Shown here: positions 26,646 through 34,529 of the stretch, piece after piece | How positions within the stretch are numbered: the stretch's first letter is position 1 | Layout of the letters: every line of letters begins with the position of its first letter | DNA from: Peptococcaceae bacterium BRH_c23 | GTDB taxonomy: Bacteria > Bacillota_B > Desulfitobacteriia > Desulfitobacteriales > Desulfitobacteriaceae | Direction of reading: 5' to 3' | Assembly (NCBI GenBank): GCA_000961805.1 | Contig: LADV01000006.1 | Coordinates: 1 to 50,741 of the forward strand | DNA length: 50,741 nucleotides | Made by a program: the position numbers and the translations under genes | Notes under the pieces: generated by a model | Database searches by the model: none | What the model saw: the letters and a program-made list of their open reading frames with translations, nothing else | Told to the model about the DNA's origin: nothing

Positions 26646-26695
26646 AAGCATAATTCGCTTGTTCTTTTCGAGAACAGGGGCTTTATGCTTGTTTA
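26646..26695 (+). terminator. Possible two-tier hairpin after ylmC
   Basis: Outer stem AAGCATAA/TTATGCTT (26646-26653, 26683-26690) encloses an inner GTTCT/AGAAC stem (26661-26665, 26671-26675). The T-run after it is weak (GTTTACTTATTT), so termination is uncertain. Confidence 0.35.
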
Positions 26696-26853
26696 CTTAT
26701 TTAACATACTAAAGATATATACCCCTATTCATAGGTACAAGTATCTTATGAATAGGACTTTTGGCAGGTTTGTTCTCAGGCAAATTAAATGATATATTTG
26801 TACTAGTATGGATAATTTCTAAATTTTTCTTATATAAACAAAGGAGTTAGAGG

Positions 26854-27732
26854 ATGAACTGGAAGTGGCTTCGTGAAGGTAATTTAACCTACCTAACCCT
26901 GCCGAAATGGCAAGCAGAAGGAATAAATCTGGGTTTTTCGACTCGTGTTGGGGGAGCAGGCCAAGTTCCATACGATACTTTCAATTTAGGACTTCATGTG
27001 GGGGATGATCCTGTAGCAGTTCTGGAAAATCGAGGGCATTGGATAGGACATTGGAAAGTTCCTTGGTCAAGTGTTGTTGTGGGCGAACAAGTTCATGGCA
27101 CAAATGTGTTATGGGTTCATGAGGAAGATGGAGGGCGTGGCGTTCGAGAATTAGAAACGGCGATTCCTGGAGTGGATGGATTATTGACACAGCAGACGCT
27201 TGGACTAATGGCTTTTTTTGCCGATTGTGTCCCTCTCTATTTCTATTACCCGGATCTTAAGGCAGTAGGAATTGCGCACGCTGGTTGGAAAGGCACTGCT
27301 CAAAAGATCGGACAGAAGGTCATAGAACGCTTTGAAGAAGCGGGTGGGCGTACTGAAAATGCTTGGCTGGCGATCGGGCCGAGCATCGGTCCATGCTGTT
27401 ATTCAGTGGATGAGAGGGTTGCTGAGCAGTTTCGCTCGAATTACCACAAAACACCGTTTCTTCATCCGCAAGAAGACGGACATTACCTGCTTGACCTGTG
27501 GGAGGCTAATCGAGGATTGTTTTTGGAAAAAGGGGTTCGCCCGGAGAACATAGATGTCGCTGCCATCTGCACCGCAGACAATACTGAATGGTTTTTTTCT
27601 CATCGTCGAGATGGCGCTCGGACAGGTCGGATGGCAGGCTGGATCAGTATACGAGGCGCGATGCTCGAGGCCGGAGGCACGAGCGGTACGGAATATTCGA
27701 ACATCGAGCATCGAGTCTCGAGCTTCGATTAA
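26854..27732 (+). CDS. pgeF: Laccase-domain purine nucleoside phosphorylase/deaminase family protein (YlmD/YfiH)
   Basis: 292 aa, Cu-oxidase_4/LACC1-like fold. The metal-site residues are present: H81 in GEQVHGTNV, C125 in FADCVPL and H142 in AHAGWKGT. Family members act on purine nucleosides (adenosine phosphorolysis or deamination), and the E. coli protein has been linked to muropeptide quality control, so function is not settled. The canonical fold ends at about residue 266 (RTGRMAGWISI); residues 267-292 are encoded by a CGA-heptamer array and are probably not part of the ancestral protein. The ATG at 26854 follows AAAGGAG at 26840-26846. In many Firmicutes the gene lies with ylmE-H, as here. 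Confidence 0.9.
   Translation: MNWKWLREGNLTYLTLPKWQAEGINLGFSTRVGGAGQVPYDTFNLGLHVGDDPVAVLENRGHWIGHWKVPWSSVVVGEQVHGTNVLWVHEEDGGRGVRELETAIPGVDGLLTQQTLGLMAFFADCVPLYFYYPDLKAVGIAHAGWKGTAQKIGQKVIERFEEAGGRTENAWLAIGPSIGPCCYSVDERVAEQFRSNYHKTPFLHPQEDGHYLLDLWEANRGLFLEKGVRPENIDVAAICTADNTEWFFSHRRDGARTGRMAGWISIRGAMLEAGGTSGTEYSNIEHRVSSFD
27652..27729 (+). repeat. 7-bp periodic CGA repeat array, site 4 (inside the 3' end of pgeF)
   Basis: Heptamers at 27652-27693 (CGAGGCG, CGATGCT, CGAGGCC, GGAGGCA, CGAGCGG, TACGGAA) shift phase by four bases, then run 27698-27725 (CGAACAT, CGAGCAT, CGAGTCT, CGAGCTT) and end in CGAT. Unlike the other four sites this array is within an open frame: it supplies the last 26 codons of pgeF and its stop codon lies just past the array. 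Confidence 0.8.
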
Positions 27733-27743
27733 GGGGTGTGTCG

Positions 27744-28430
27744 GTGGCGACAATTTTAGTGGTAGATGATGAGGAGCCAATTCAAGAACTGCTGAGATTT
27801 AATTTAGAAAAGGAAGGTTATCTAGTCCGTGTCGCAAAGGATGGGAAAGAGGCCTTAGATCGTGTGGCGAAGGAACAACCCGACCTGATTGTGCTTGATC
27901 TTATGTTGCCAGGAATGGATGGCCTAGAGGTTTGCAAAAGGCTCAAACTAACTCCTAGCTTTCAACAAATACCGATCATTATGTTAACCGCTAAAGGAGA
28001 GGTCATTGATAAGGTGTTAGGACTTGAGCTAGGTGCAGATGATTATATGACTAAACCCTTCAGTCCCCGGGAATTAATAGCCCGCATTAAAGCTCGTTTG
28101 CGTCGTCTGAACCCGAAGGAAGAGACGGATGATCGGATTATTCGAGGGGAATTACAGATCGACGTTAAGGGATTTCGTGTCCATGTGCGTGGACAGGAAA
28201 CTGAGTTAACACCCAAAGAATTCGAATTACTCCGCGTGCTTGTAGCTCATTCTGGTAAGGTATACTCTAGGGATGAACTTCTGGAACGGGTTTGGGGATA
28301 TGAATATGACGGGGATACTCGGACGGTTGATGTCCACGTACGCCACCTGCGTCTAAAAATTGAAAGGGATCCTTCCAATCCCGAGTATATTGAGACATTG
28401 CGCGGGATTGGCTACCGCTTTAAAGGATAA
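27744..28430 (+). CDS. OmpR/PhoP-family response regulator
   Basis: 228 aa. Receiver domain (1-120) with acidic pocket DD at 8-9, phospho-acceptor D52 in LIVLDLMLPGMDG, and the K-site in MTKPFSPREL; winged-helix DNA-binding domain (about 130-226) with the TPKEFELLRVL, VWGYEYDGDTRTVDVHVRHLR and IETLRGIGYRF signatures. The GTG at 27744 (MATILVVDDEE) has AAGGGGTG at 27731-27738; an upstream extension would only translate repeat DNA. The kinase gene begins 6 bases after its stop, so they form a two-component pair. PhoP is the closest relative by eye, but the regulon is unknown. Confidence 0.93.
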   Translation: MATILVVDDEEPIQELLRFNLEKEGYLVRVAKDGKEALDRVAKEQPDLIVLDLMLPGMDGLEVCKRLKLTPSFQQIPIIMLTAKGEVIDKVLGLELGADDYMTKPFSPRELIARIKARLRRLNPKEETDDRIIRGELQIDVKGFRVHVRGQETELTPKEFELLRVLVAHSGKVYSRDELLERVWGYEYDGDTRTVDVHVRHLRLKIERDPSNPEYIETLRGIGYRFKG

Positions 28431-28436
28431 ACAGAG

Positions 28437-29810
28437 ATGAGTATTAAATGGCGATTAACCGGACTGTTTTTTGGAATGACAGCCCTTTCCCTACTTTTGT
28501 TTTGGGTGGGAGAGAGCGTGAGGCTAGTTTCTGCCGAACAACGCCTTGATATAGGAGTAGTGTTTCTTGCCTTAGCTCTTCCCACGGGGGTAGTTTACTT
28601 CTACTCTAGCAAACTTTCTCGTCGAATGGAGAAACTTCACTTCGCCACCCAGCGAATAGCTAGGGGAGATTTTGAGCCCATCTATTTAACGGATTCAACG
28701 GATGAACTTCGACAATTTACAGTGGAACTAAACAACCTTTCCCGGCACGTCGAGAAAATTGTACTCAATGGGACACAAGAAGCACACAAAATGGAAGCAA
28801 TTCTGGCGGGTATGCAAGAGGGTGTTGTGGCTGTAGATCACATAGGGCGAGTCGTTTTAGTGAATGCTGCTGCAGAGAAAATTTTTGAACGACGAGGAAT
28901 GGATCGTGAATTGGAGTATTTATTAGAGCTGACTTATGATTCGGAATTGGAACATCTAATTCGCAAGGTACTTTCAGGGCAGCCTTCTGCTACAAGAGAA
29001 ACTCAGATTGCTCAAAGAACGGTCCAAAGCCAGATTAGCCCAATTTTGGGCGAGCGAGGCCAACCACGTGGTGCGGTTATTGTAATCCATGATGTCACAG
29101 AACTGCGCCGACTTGAGCAAATGCGAACAGACTTTGTTGCTAATGTATCTCATGAATTAAGAACTCCGCTGACCTCCATTAAGGGCTTTGTAGAAACTCT
29201 TCTTGACGGTGCTGCTGATGACCCATCCTTACGTGACCGATTTCTGAACATAATCCAAGCAGAAACCTTGCGTTTGCAGCGCCTTATCGAAGATCTGTTA
29301 ACCTTGGCCCATTTTGAAGGACGAGATAATCGGGCGAGTGCAAGTTCTGACAAAAGAGGCTATGTTCAAAATGCCTATGAAAAAGTTAAACCAGTGATCC
29401 AAAGTTTCGCTGAGGCGAAAGGAATTAAAGTAGAGGTTATTCTTCCGGAAAATTTACCGCCTGTGTTAATAGGAGAAGACTTACTCAGTCAGCTACTTTT
29501 AAACCTTTTAGAAAATGCGGTTAAATATACATCCGAGGGGCGTGTCTGGTTACATGCTCAAGTGGGGCTGAAAGAAATCCACCTTGAATTTGGAGATACG
29601 GGCTGTGGCATACCAGAGGATATTTTGCCACGGATCTTTGAGCGTTTCTATCGAGTCGATAAGGCTCGTTCACGTGAACAAGGAGGAACGGGGCTTGGGC
29701 TAAGTATTGTAAAGCATATGGTGGAAGGCATAGGTGGTAAAATTAGCGTTGATTCTCAACTGGGGCTCGGAACCGTTTTTACTTGTGATTTGCCAAAGGC
29801 TATATCGTAA
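28437..29810 (+). CDS. PhoR-like sensor histidine kinase without extracytoplasmic domain
   Basis: 457 aa. Two membrane segments (about 6-24 and 38-56) are joined by a loop of only about 13 residues, so there is no real external sensor. Then come a HAMP linker (about 57-110), a PAS domain (about 115-222), HisKA with phospho-acceptor H239 in NVSHELRTPL, and HATPase with N-box NLLENAVKYT, G1 DTGCGIP and G2 GTGLGLSIVKH. Signals are therefore probably read in the membrane or by the PAS domain. It pairs with the response regulator just upstream. A heptamer array follows ten bases after the stop. Confidence 0.93.
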   Translation: MSIKWRLTGLFFGMTALSLLLFWVGESVRLVSAEQRLDIGVVFLALALPTGVVYFYSSKLSRRMEKLHFATQRIARGDFEPIYLTDSTDELRQFTVELNNLSRHVEKIVLNGTQEAHKMEAILAGMQEGVVAVDHIGRVVLVNAAAEKIFERRGMDRELEYLLELTYDSELEHLIRKVLSGQPSATRETQIAQRTVQSQISPILGERGQPRGAVIVIHDVTELRRLEQMRTDFVANVSHELRTPLTSIKGFVETLLDGAADDPSLRDRFLNIIQAETLRLQRLIEDLLTLAHFEGRDNRASASSDKRGYVQNAYEKVKPVIQSFAEAKGIKVEVILPENLPPVLIGEDLLSQLLLNLLENAVKYTSEGRVWLHAQVGLKEIHLEFGDTGCGIPEDILPRIFERFYRVDKARSREQGGTGLGLSIVKHMVEGIGGKISVDSQLGLGTVFTCDLPKAIS

Positions 29811-29820
29811 GTTAATAGTT

Positions 29821-29860
29821 CGTAGTTCGCATCGAATATCGAACATCGAACATCGAACTA
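29821..29860 (+). repeat. 7-bp periodic CGA repeat array, site 5 (after the histidine kinase)
   Basis: CGTAGTT, a five-base unit CGCAT, then CGAATAT, CGAACAT twice and CGAACTA in phase (29833-29860). It begins ten bases after the kinase stop codon and ends 17 bases before the next ribosome site. Confidence 0.8.
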
Positions 29861-29889
29861 GCCAGGGAAGGCAAAAATGGAGGTCAAAA

Positions 29890-30825
29890 ATGGAGGAGAA
29901 AAAAAGAAAGCAGATTTTCTGGTTTTGGAGTATAGTGCTCATCGTTTTGGCGGGTGGTGTCGTATGGTTCTATCGTTCAAGTTTGACAGCGGGGTCTATA
30001 AAATATGCTGTAGCCGAAACTGGGACGATCACTCATGAACGAAAAGTGATGGCGACATTTGCCAATCTAGAAACATTGGTGCTTGCTCCAATCTCTGGAA
30101 AGATCCAATATGTGGGCGAAGATGGGCAACGTTTCAGGCGTGGAGAGGCTGTAGCAACCATCCAAGCGGATGGTGCAGCCCCTGGAACTAAACGTGAGAA
30201 TGCTCAAAACCAAATGATTCAGGCAGTGACGAGCGGGCTGTTTTTTCGCCAGAACGATGGCTTAGAATTAATTCTAACCAGTGAAAACCTTACTACGATG
30301 GATTTAGAAAAGTTATTGGCACAGACTGGCAATGTGAAAAACTCGGCTGCAACGGTTCAAATTGGGGAAGTCGTGGGAAAAATCGTCAATAATCTCATTC
30401 CGACTAAGGCCTTTCTTGAACTCCCAAGTGCTGATCAACTCGAGGTGGGAAAGACGTTACGGATAACGACTGGAAATCAAACGGTCAACGCCAAGATTTT
30501 ACGTAAATCTGATCAACCCAAAGGTGCAATCGTACAGTTTCCTCACTATGTCGATGGTTCAGTGGCTGATAGGCATCATGAAGTGACTTGGATCTATCGT
30601 CCAGCTGTCACGGGTGTTCTCGTTCCGAAGAGTGCGCTGTGGACGAAAGGAGAGGAACTTGGAGTCTTTCTGGCGAGTGAGGGTGTTGTGCAATTTAAAA
30701 AGATCAAAGTCCTTGACCAGGATGAGAATCAAATCTGTATCGAAAATATCCCGAGTGGTATTCCTGTCGTGATAACCCCACGTGACGGATTAGAAGGATT
30801 AGTAGCCAACGTAAAAAATATCTAG
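29890..30825 (+). CDS. HlyD-like membrane-anchored protein (lipoyl/barrel-sandwich type)
   Basis: 311 aa. One N-terminal membrane segment (about 9-27) is followed by an extracytoplasmic region with a biotinyl/lipoyl-like half-motif (LAPISGKIQYVGEDGQRFRRGEAVATIQ, about 68-95) and a C-terminal part with ITPRDGLEGLVANVKN, as in HlyD-type adaptors. No transporter gene is adjacent. Similar proteins commonly precede ylmE-sepF in Clostridia, which hints at an envelope or division role rather than efflux (inference). The ATG at 29890 has GGAGG at 29879-29883; upstream reading crosses a repeat array. Confidence 0.8.
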   Translation: MEEKKRKQIFWFWSIVLIVLAGGVVWFYRSSLTAGSIKYAVAETGTITHERKVMATFANLETLVLAPISGKIQYVGEDGQRFRRGEAVATIQADGAAPGTKRENAQNQMIQAVTSGLFFRQNDGLELILTSENLTTMDLEKLLAQTGNVKNSAATVQIGEVVGKIVNNLIPTKAFLELPSADQLEVGKTLRITTGNQTVNAKILRKSDQPKGAIVQFPHYVDGSVADRHHEVTWIYRPAVTGVLVPKSALWTKGEELGVFLASEGVVQFKKIKVLDQDENQICIENIPSGIPVVITPRDGLEGLVANVKNI

Positions 30826-30890
30826 GTTTGGGCTTCAAAAGCAGGGAAACGGCCAAAGAACGTAGAATTTACTGCGAAGGGGATTTTCCG

Positions 30891-31595
30891 ATGTTAGTGA
30901 GTGATATAGAACAGCGCTTAGTCGAGGTCCGGCAAAGGATTGATGAAGCAGTAGCGCGTGGTACAAGAGATCCCAGGACCATCCGATTATTAGTCGTGTC
31001 TAAGACCCAACCAGTTGCTTCTATTGAACAGGCTTATCGGGCTGGACAACGAGCATTTGCAGAGAATCGTGTCCAAGAATGGTTAGAGAAGGCTCCTCTT
31101 CTTCCCAATGATTGTGAATGGCATCTGGTGGGAAGGCTACAGACTAACAAGGTTAAATACTTAGATCAAAACGTTACAATGATTCATTCACTGGACAGAT
31201 TTCCTCTTTTAGAGGCTCTTAACGCACATGGAGAACGGCGTGGTATTACTTGGTCGACCCTTGTTCAAGTCAATATCGCCAAGGACCCTGCCAAGGCCGG
31301 CCTCGCGCCTGAGGAAGTTCCGGATTTTCTCAATTCTATTAGGGATTTTCCGTTTGTCCGAGTTCATGGGTTGATGACCATTGGGGCAATGGAGGCTAGC
31401 ATTGCTGAAACGCAAGAGTTTTTTCGACAGCTTCGGGATCTTCGTGATACTTTACAATCCCGGAAATGGGATGGCGTTGAATTACGCGAGCTTTCAATGG
31501 GAATGAGTCAAGATTTTGAATTGGCTATAGAAGAAGGGGCAACCTTTGTTCGTGTAGGACGGCAGATCTTCGGTGAACGTGATAATGTGTTGTGA
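30891..31595 (+). CDS. ylmE: YggS/YlmE-family pyridoxal-phosphate homeostasis protein
   Basis: 234 aa, alanine-racemase-like TIM barrel that binds PLP. K38 in LVVSKTQP is the Schiff-base lysine; FAENRVQEW, WHLVGRLQTNKVK and the GMSQDFELAIEEGATFVRVGRQIFG phosphate-binding end are all typical. The family buffers PLP and affects amino-acid and keto-acid balance. I start at the ATG at 30891 (AAGGGGA at 30877-30883); the frame is open 63 bases upstream. It is the first of ylmE-sepF-ylmG-ylmH-divIVA. Confidence 0.93.
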   Translation: MLVSDIEQRLVEVRQRIDEAVARGTRDPRTIRLLVVSKTQPVASIEQAYRAGQRAFAENRVQEWLEKAPLLPNDCEWHLVGRLQTNKVKYLDQNVTMIHSLDRFPLLEALNAHGERRGITWSTLVQVNIAKDPAKAGLAPEEVPDFLNSIRDFPFVRVHGLMTIGAMEASIAETQEFFRQLRDLRDTLQSRKWDGVELRELSMGMSQDFELAIEEGATFVRVGRQIFGERDNVL

Positions 31596-31653
31596 ACGTA
31601 AATAGAGAATAGTTATATAGAGAATAGTGAACCTGGAAAGGGAGGATTATTAA

Positions 31654-32097
31654 GTGGCTAAATTAATTGACAGAGTTATCGGTATTATGGGATTTGCAGA
31701 TGAGGAACCAGACGAAGATATTCTGGAAGAAAATGATCGAGAAAAGAATCTTCAAGAAGAGGTACGTACCAGCCGTAAAAATGCTCAGGTCGTAAGTATA
31801 CACACTCAAAAGCAAATGCGTGTGGTGGTTATGGAACCAAATTCCTTTGAAGAAGCTCAAAACATTGCAGATCAATTGAAAAATCGCCGACCGGTTATCG
31901 TTAACCTCGAAAACGCAGAAAAAATGCTGGCAAAACGCATTGTCGATTTCATAAGTGGGACAACCTATGCCTTAAATGGCAACATGCAAAAAGTGGGAAA
32001 CGGGATCTTTTTGTTTGTTCCCAACAATGTTGATATTTCTGGTGAGATGCGCGATGAGCTGAAAGACAAAGGATTGTTTTGGACCAGCTCAAAATAA
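31654..32097 (+). CDS. sepF: Cell division protein SepF
   Basis: 147 aa. An N-terminal amphipathic membrane-binding helix (MAKLIDRVIGIMGF) is followed by an acidic linker (15-40) and the SepF core (about 52-140, VVVMEPNSFEEAQNIADQLK and AKRIVDFISGTTYALNG). It polymerises and links FtsZ to the membrane. This matters here because ftsA is not in the window. The GTG at 31654 follows AAAGGGAGG at 31637-31645. ylmG follows 15 bases later. Confidence 0.95.
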   Translation: MAKLIDRVIGIMGFADEEPDEDILEENDREKNLQEEVRTSRKNAQVVSIHTQKQMRVVVMEPNSFEEAQNIADQLKNRRPVIVNLENAEKMLAKRIVDFISGTTYALNGNMQKVGNGIFLFVPNNVDISGEMRDELKDKGLFWTSSK

Positions 32098-32112
32098 GGA
32101 GGGATTCTCATT

Positions 32113-32376
32113 TTGTTCATTGTGCAAATTATTAGTCAAGTAATTTCAATCCTTATATATGCAATTTTTGCAAGAGTAATTTCATCCTATCTTGGTCCTA
32201 AATGGTCGCCGGCTAATAATAAATTTGTGGGTATAATTTACGACATCACAGACCCAATTATTAAGCCGTTTCAACGTTTTCAGATTGGCAACGCTTCAAT
32301 GGCAATTGATTTATCCCCAATCTTTGCTATCGTTGCTCTGAATGTAATCCAGTGGCTTTTATATAAAATATTCTAG
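32113..32376 (+). CDS. ylmG: YggT/YlmG-family membrane protein
   Basis: 87 aa with two membrane segments (about 3-24 and 66-85) and the typical central motif DPIIKPFQRF (YggT: DP-lxPfrr). The family lies with sepF in Gram-positives and in cyanobacteria and is linked to division or osmotic shock; the mechanism is unknown. It starts with TTG at 32113 after AAGGAGGG at 32096-32103. Confidence 0.9.
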   Translation: MFIVQIISQVISILIYAIFARVISSYLGPKWSPANNKFVGIIYDITDPIIKPFQRFQIGNASMAIDLSPIFAIVALNVIQWLLYKIF

Positions 32377-32378
32377 TT

Positions 32379-33176
32379 GTGAAACTAACAATAGATCGTA
32401 GGGGACTTAGATATTGGGATGACAAAGAAACACGTTTAATAGCAGCCCATATCTTGGATCTAGTAGAAGCAGTTTATAGCGGAGATGCTAAACAAGTTAC
32501 ACCTTTTTTAACTGGAGCCATGCTGGAATGGGCTGAAAGGGTGCTTAGAAAAGAACATCTTTCCTTTATGTCTGAAGGTGGATTTCCAGAAGCAGAACGG
32601 GTTCGGATTCTGCTAGGTCCATGGGGAGAAGCTTTGAATTCAAAAGATGCTGACATTGCGCTGCTTTGGGTGCGTTCTCTGGATTCTCGTGCTCAACTGG
32701 AACATCGGCAGATCTTGGGTTCTCTGATGGCCTTAGGTTTTAAGAGGGATGTTTTGGGGGATATTCAAGCTGGACTGGGTGGTTTTTATGTTGCTTCAAC
32801 GACTGAAATCGCTCCGTTTATTATTAATCAATGGACCCAAGCAGGGCGTGAGAAGATTGAAGTTTCGCTCTTTAGTGAGAAACCAATAGTGAATGCTGAC
32901 CAAGGTGAGGAACGCCGTATTACTGTAAGTTCCTCGCGGCTGGATGCGGTAGTGGCCAATGCTTTTGGGACTTCTAGGACAGCTGCTCAGGAATGGATTA
33001 CTCAAGGCAAAGTAAGAAGAGATGGGGTTGTGGTCAGCAAAGCCGAGACGGAAGTACAGCCTGATAATCTGATCTCTTGCCGAGGGTATGGGAGAATAAA
33101 GCTTTTGGAATGTTCCCAGACCCGCAAAGATAGGACAGCATGGCAAATCGTACTTTTTCGGTCACAACGGCATTAG
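32379..33176 (+). CDS. ylmH: YlmH-family S4 RNA-binding protein
   Basis: 265 aa. Residues 1-175 form the YlmH N-terminal domain (WDDKETRLIAAHILDLVEAVYSGD...); an S4 RNA-binding domain follows (about 184-245, SSSRLDAVVANAFGTSR and WITQGKVRRDGVVV). YlmH is related to RqcP and has been shown in Bacillus to act in ribosome-associated quality control; a link to division came first from gene position. It starts with GTG at 32379, two bases after the ylmG stop, and divIVA follows after 11 bases. Confidence 0.92.
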   Translation: MKLTIDRRGLRYWDDKETRLIAAHILDLVEAVYSGDAKQVTPFLTGAMLEWAERVLRKEHLSFMSEGGFPEAERVRILLGPWGEALNSKDADIALLWVRSLDSRAQLEHRQILGSLMALGFKRDVLGDIQAGLGGFYVASTTEIAPFIINQWTQAGREKIEVSLFSEKPIVNADQGEERRITVSSSRLDAVVANAFGTSRTAAQEWITQGKVRRDGVVVSKAETEVQPDNLISCRGYGRIKLLECSQTRKDRTAWQIVLFRSQRH

Positions 33177-33187
33177 GAGGGTAAACA

Positions 33188-33649
33188 ATGCAAATAACTC
33201 CTCTTGACATTCGAAATAAAACGTTCCGAAAAGGGATGCGGGGTTATCAATGTGAGGAAGTAGAAAAGTATCTCGAAAGTGTTAGCGCAGAGTTCGAATC
33301 CGCGTATACCGAAAATTTCGAACTGAAAGAAAAATTAAAAGGGCTGGAAACGGAAGTCGGCCATTATCGTAAAATCGAGAATACCTTGCAACAGACTCTT
33401 GTTTTGGCTCAGCAAACAGCCGAAGAAGTGAAGGAAGTTGCGCGTCACGAGGCTGCACTCCTGCTTAGAGAAGCTGAACAGAAGAAGCTGAGCAAAGTGT
33501 CAGAAGCCCAAGAAAAGTGGGAAGAAATCCAGGAAGAAATTCAAGGACTTTCGAGAAAACGTGATTTATTACGGACTCAGCTTAAATCTTTTCTGTTGGC
33601 CCACCTAGATTTGGAAGCCTTGCAGGAAAGAGATGAGGGTATTGCGTAA
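33188..33649 (+). CDS. divIVA: Cell division initiation protein DivIVA
   Basis: 153 aa, almost entirely coiled coil after residue 30. The N-terminal membrane-curvature-binding domain is clear (ITPLDIRNKTFRKGMRGYQCEEVEKYLE). DivIVA marks curved membrane at poles and septa and positions other proteins, including in sporulation. The ATG at 33188 follows TAGGAGGG. Last conserved gene of the ylm group. Confidence 0.94.
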   Translation: MQITPLDIRNKTFRKGMRGYQCEEVEKYLESVSAEFESAYTENFELKEKLKGLETEVGHYRKIENTLQQTLVLAQQTAEEVKEVARHEAALLLREAEQKKLSKVSEAQEKWEEIQEEIQGLSRKRDLLRTQLKSFLLAHLDLEALQERDEGIA

Positions 33650-33667
33650 AGGTTCTGTTGGCATATG

Positions 33668-33697
33668 TTGCTAATCTGTCTGTATTCATGGTAAAAT
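33668..33697 (+). promoter_or_regulatory. Weak sigma-A promoter candidate before the unknown gene
   Basis: TTGCTA (33668-33673), an 18-base spacer and TAAAAT (33692-33697, 5 of 6 to TATAAT). It lies 39 bases before the ATG at 33736. Confidence 0.3.
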
Positions 33698-33735
33698 AAT
33701 CTATAGATGATTTGAAGGAGAAGGATTATAAATCG

Positions 33736-34206
33736 ATGTATACATTAATTAGTGAGATATCTCCAGATTTTCTCATTCAAGGGTTTGGACTGCATCTGGA
33801 TGAGAATGAAATTTATGTCGGGAAATTAGGAGGACAAGAGCTCCAACTTGTACCTTCCGTCGATAATTTAGATTCACAAAAGGATACCAAGATTTTTAGT
33901 GTTGGATTTGCAGAAGCAGACCATCATTTTCGCCCAGGAGATGTCTTGATGACTGGGAGTGATGATTTGCTGGATCGGGCGTTTTTAGCGATGGATGAAA
34001 TTGAGCAACGTGCCGTCGTTGTCAGTTTAACGCCCTCTCAGGATGATAAGCATTTGCACTTTTCCAAAGATCAAATGGATCCCCTTGTTCAAGAATGGAA
34101 GAAACGAAAGATTTCATTCCTCTGTTTGTGGATGGTGGATCCGATCGAGTCGGAAGGACGAGCCAAGCTGGTCACTATCTTGCGCAAAGTCATTGCTAAG
34201 GACTAA
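33736..34206 (+). CDS. Unrecognised protein between divIVA and ileS
   Basis: 156 aa from the ATG at 33736 (AAGGAG at 33715-33720 and AAGGA at 33721-33725 upstream); a TTG at 33712 would add 8 residues. Acidic and soluble, with no membrane segment or signal peptide. β-rich segments (FLIQGFGLHLDENEIYVGKLG, HFRPGDVLMTGSDDLLDRAFLAM) and a helical end (KLVTILRKVIAKD) suggest a small globular protein. I do not recognise a family. It has its own possible promoter and is followed by the ileS T-box, so it is likely a short transcript. Confidence 0.7.
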   Translation: MYTLISEISPDFLIQGFGLHLDENEIYVGKLGGQELQLVPSVDNLDSQKDTKIFSVGFAEADHHFRPGDVLMTGSDDLLDRAFLAMDEIEQRAVVVSLTPSQDDKHLHFSKDQMDPLVQEWKKRKISFLCLWMVDPIESEGRAKLVTILRKVIAKD

Positions 34207-34224
34207 TTTAATTTATCAAGGTTA

Positions 34225-34457
34225 ATCTTGAAAAACACAGTGAAAAGGACAGTTTTTGTCAAAGGTTTTCCCAAAGCGAGCGGGAAATGGTGTAAGCCCG
34301 TGGAGTCTGACAGAAAAATCACCTTGGAGTGTAGGGCTGAAATCTAAGTAAGTTTCTTACGGTTTGTCACCGTTAAATGACTTCCGAGTGACTTGTTTTG
34401 GCGACAAGGGTGGTACTGCGAGCGATCTCGTCCCTTTTTAAGAGGGACGAGATTTTT
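34225..34457 (+). ncRNA. T-box riboswitch (isoleucine) controlling ileS
   Basis: It contains the T-box core AGGGTGGTACTGCG (34407-34420) that pairs with the uncharged tRNA acceptor end, followed by a terminator (stem 34425-34435 with 34443-34453, then TTTTT). Stem I features include GGTGTAAGCCCG and the specifier-loop sequence GGGCTGAAATC. ATC at 34342-34344 is the likely specifier codon, which is an isoleucine codon and so agrees with the downstream gene. When uncharged tRNA-Ile binds, read-through into ileS is expected. Confidence 0.92.
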
Positions 34458-34529
34458 AACTATTTAAGTCAGAGGTAATTCGTTGAATTGCCCTAGATCG
34501 TGCATCGTAATTAAGGAGGAAATTTCAAA

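Noticed and set aside
27588..27743. N-terminal extension of the response regulator
   Set aside because: It overlaps the end of pgeF and repeat DNA; GTG at 27744 with its ribosome site gives the standard receiver-domain start.
29734..29889. N-terminal extension of the HlyD-like protein
   Set aside because: It overlaps the kinase 3' end and a repeat array; ATG at 29890 follows GGAGG.
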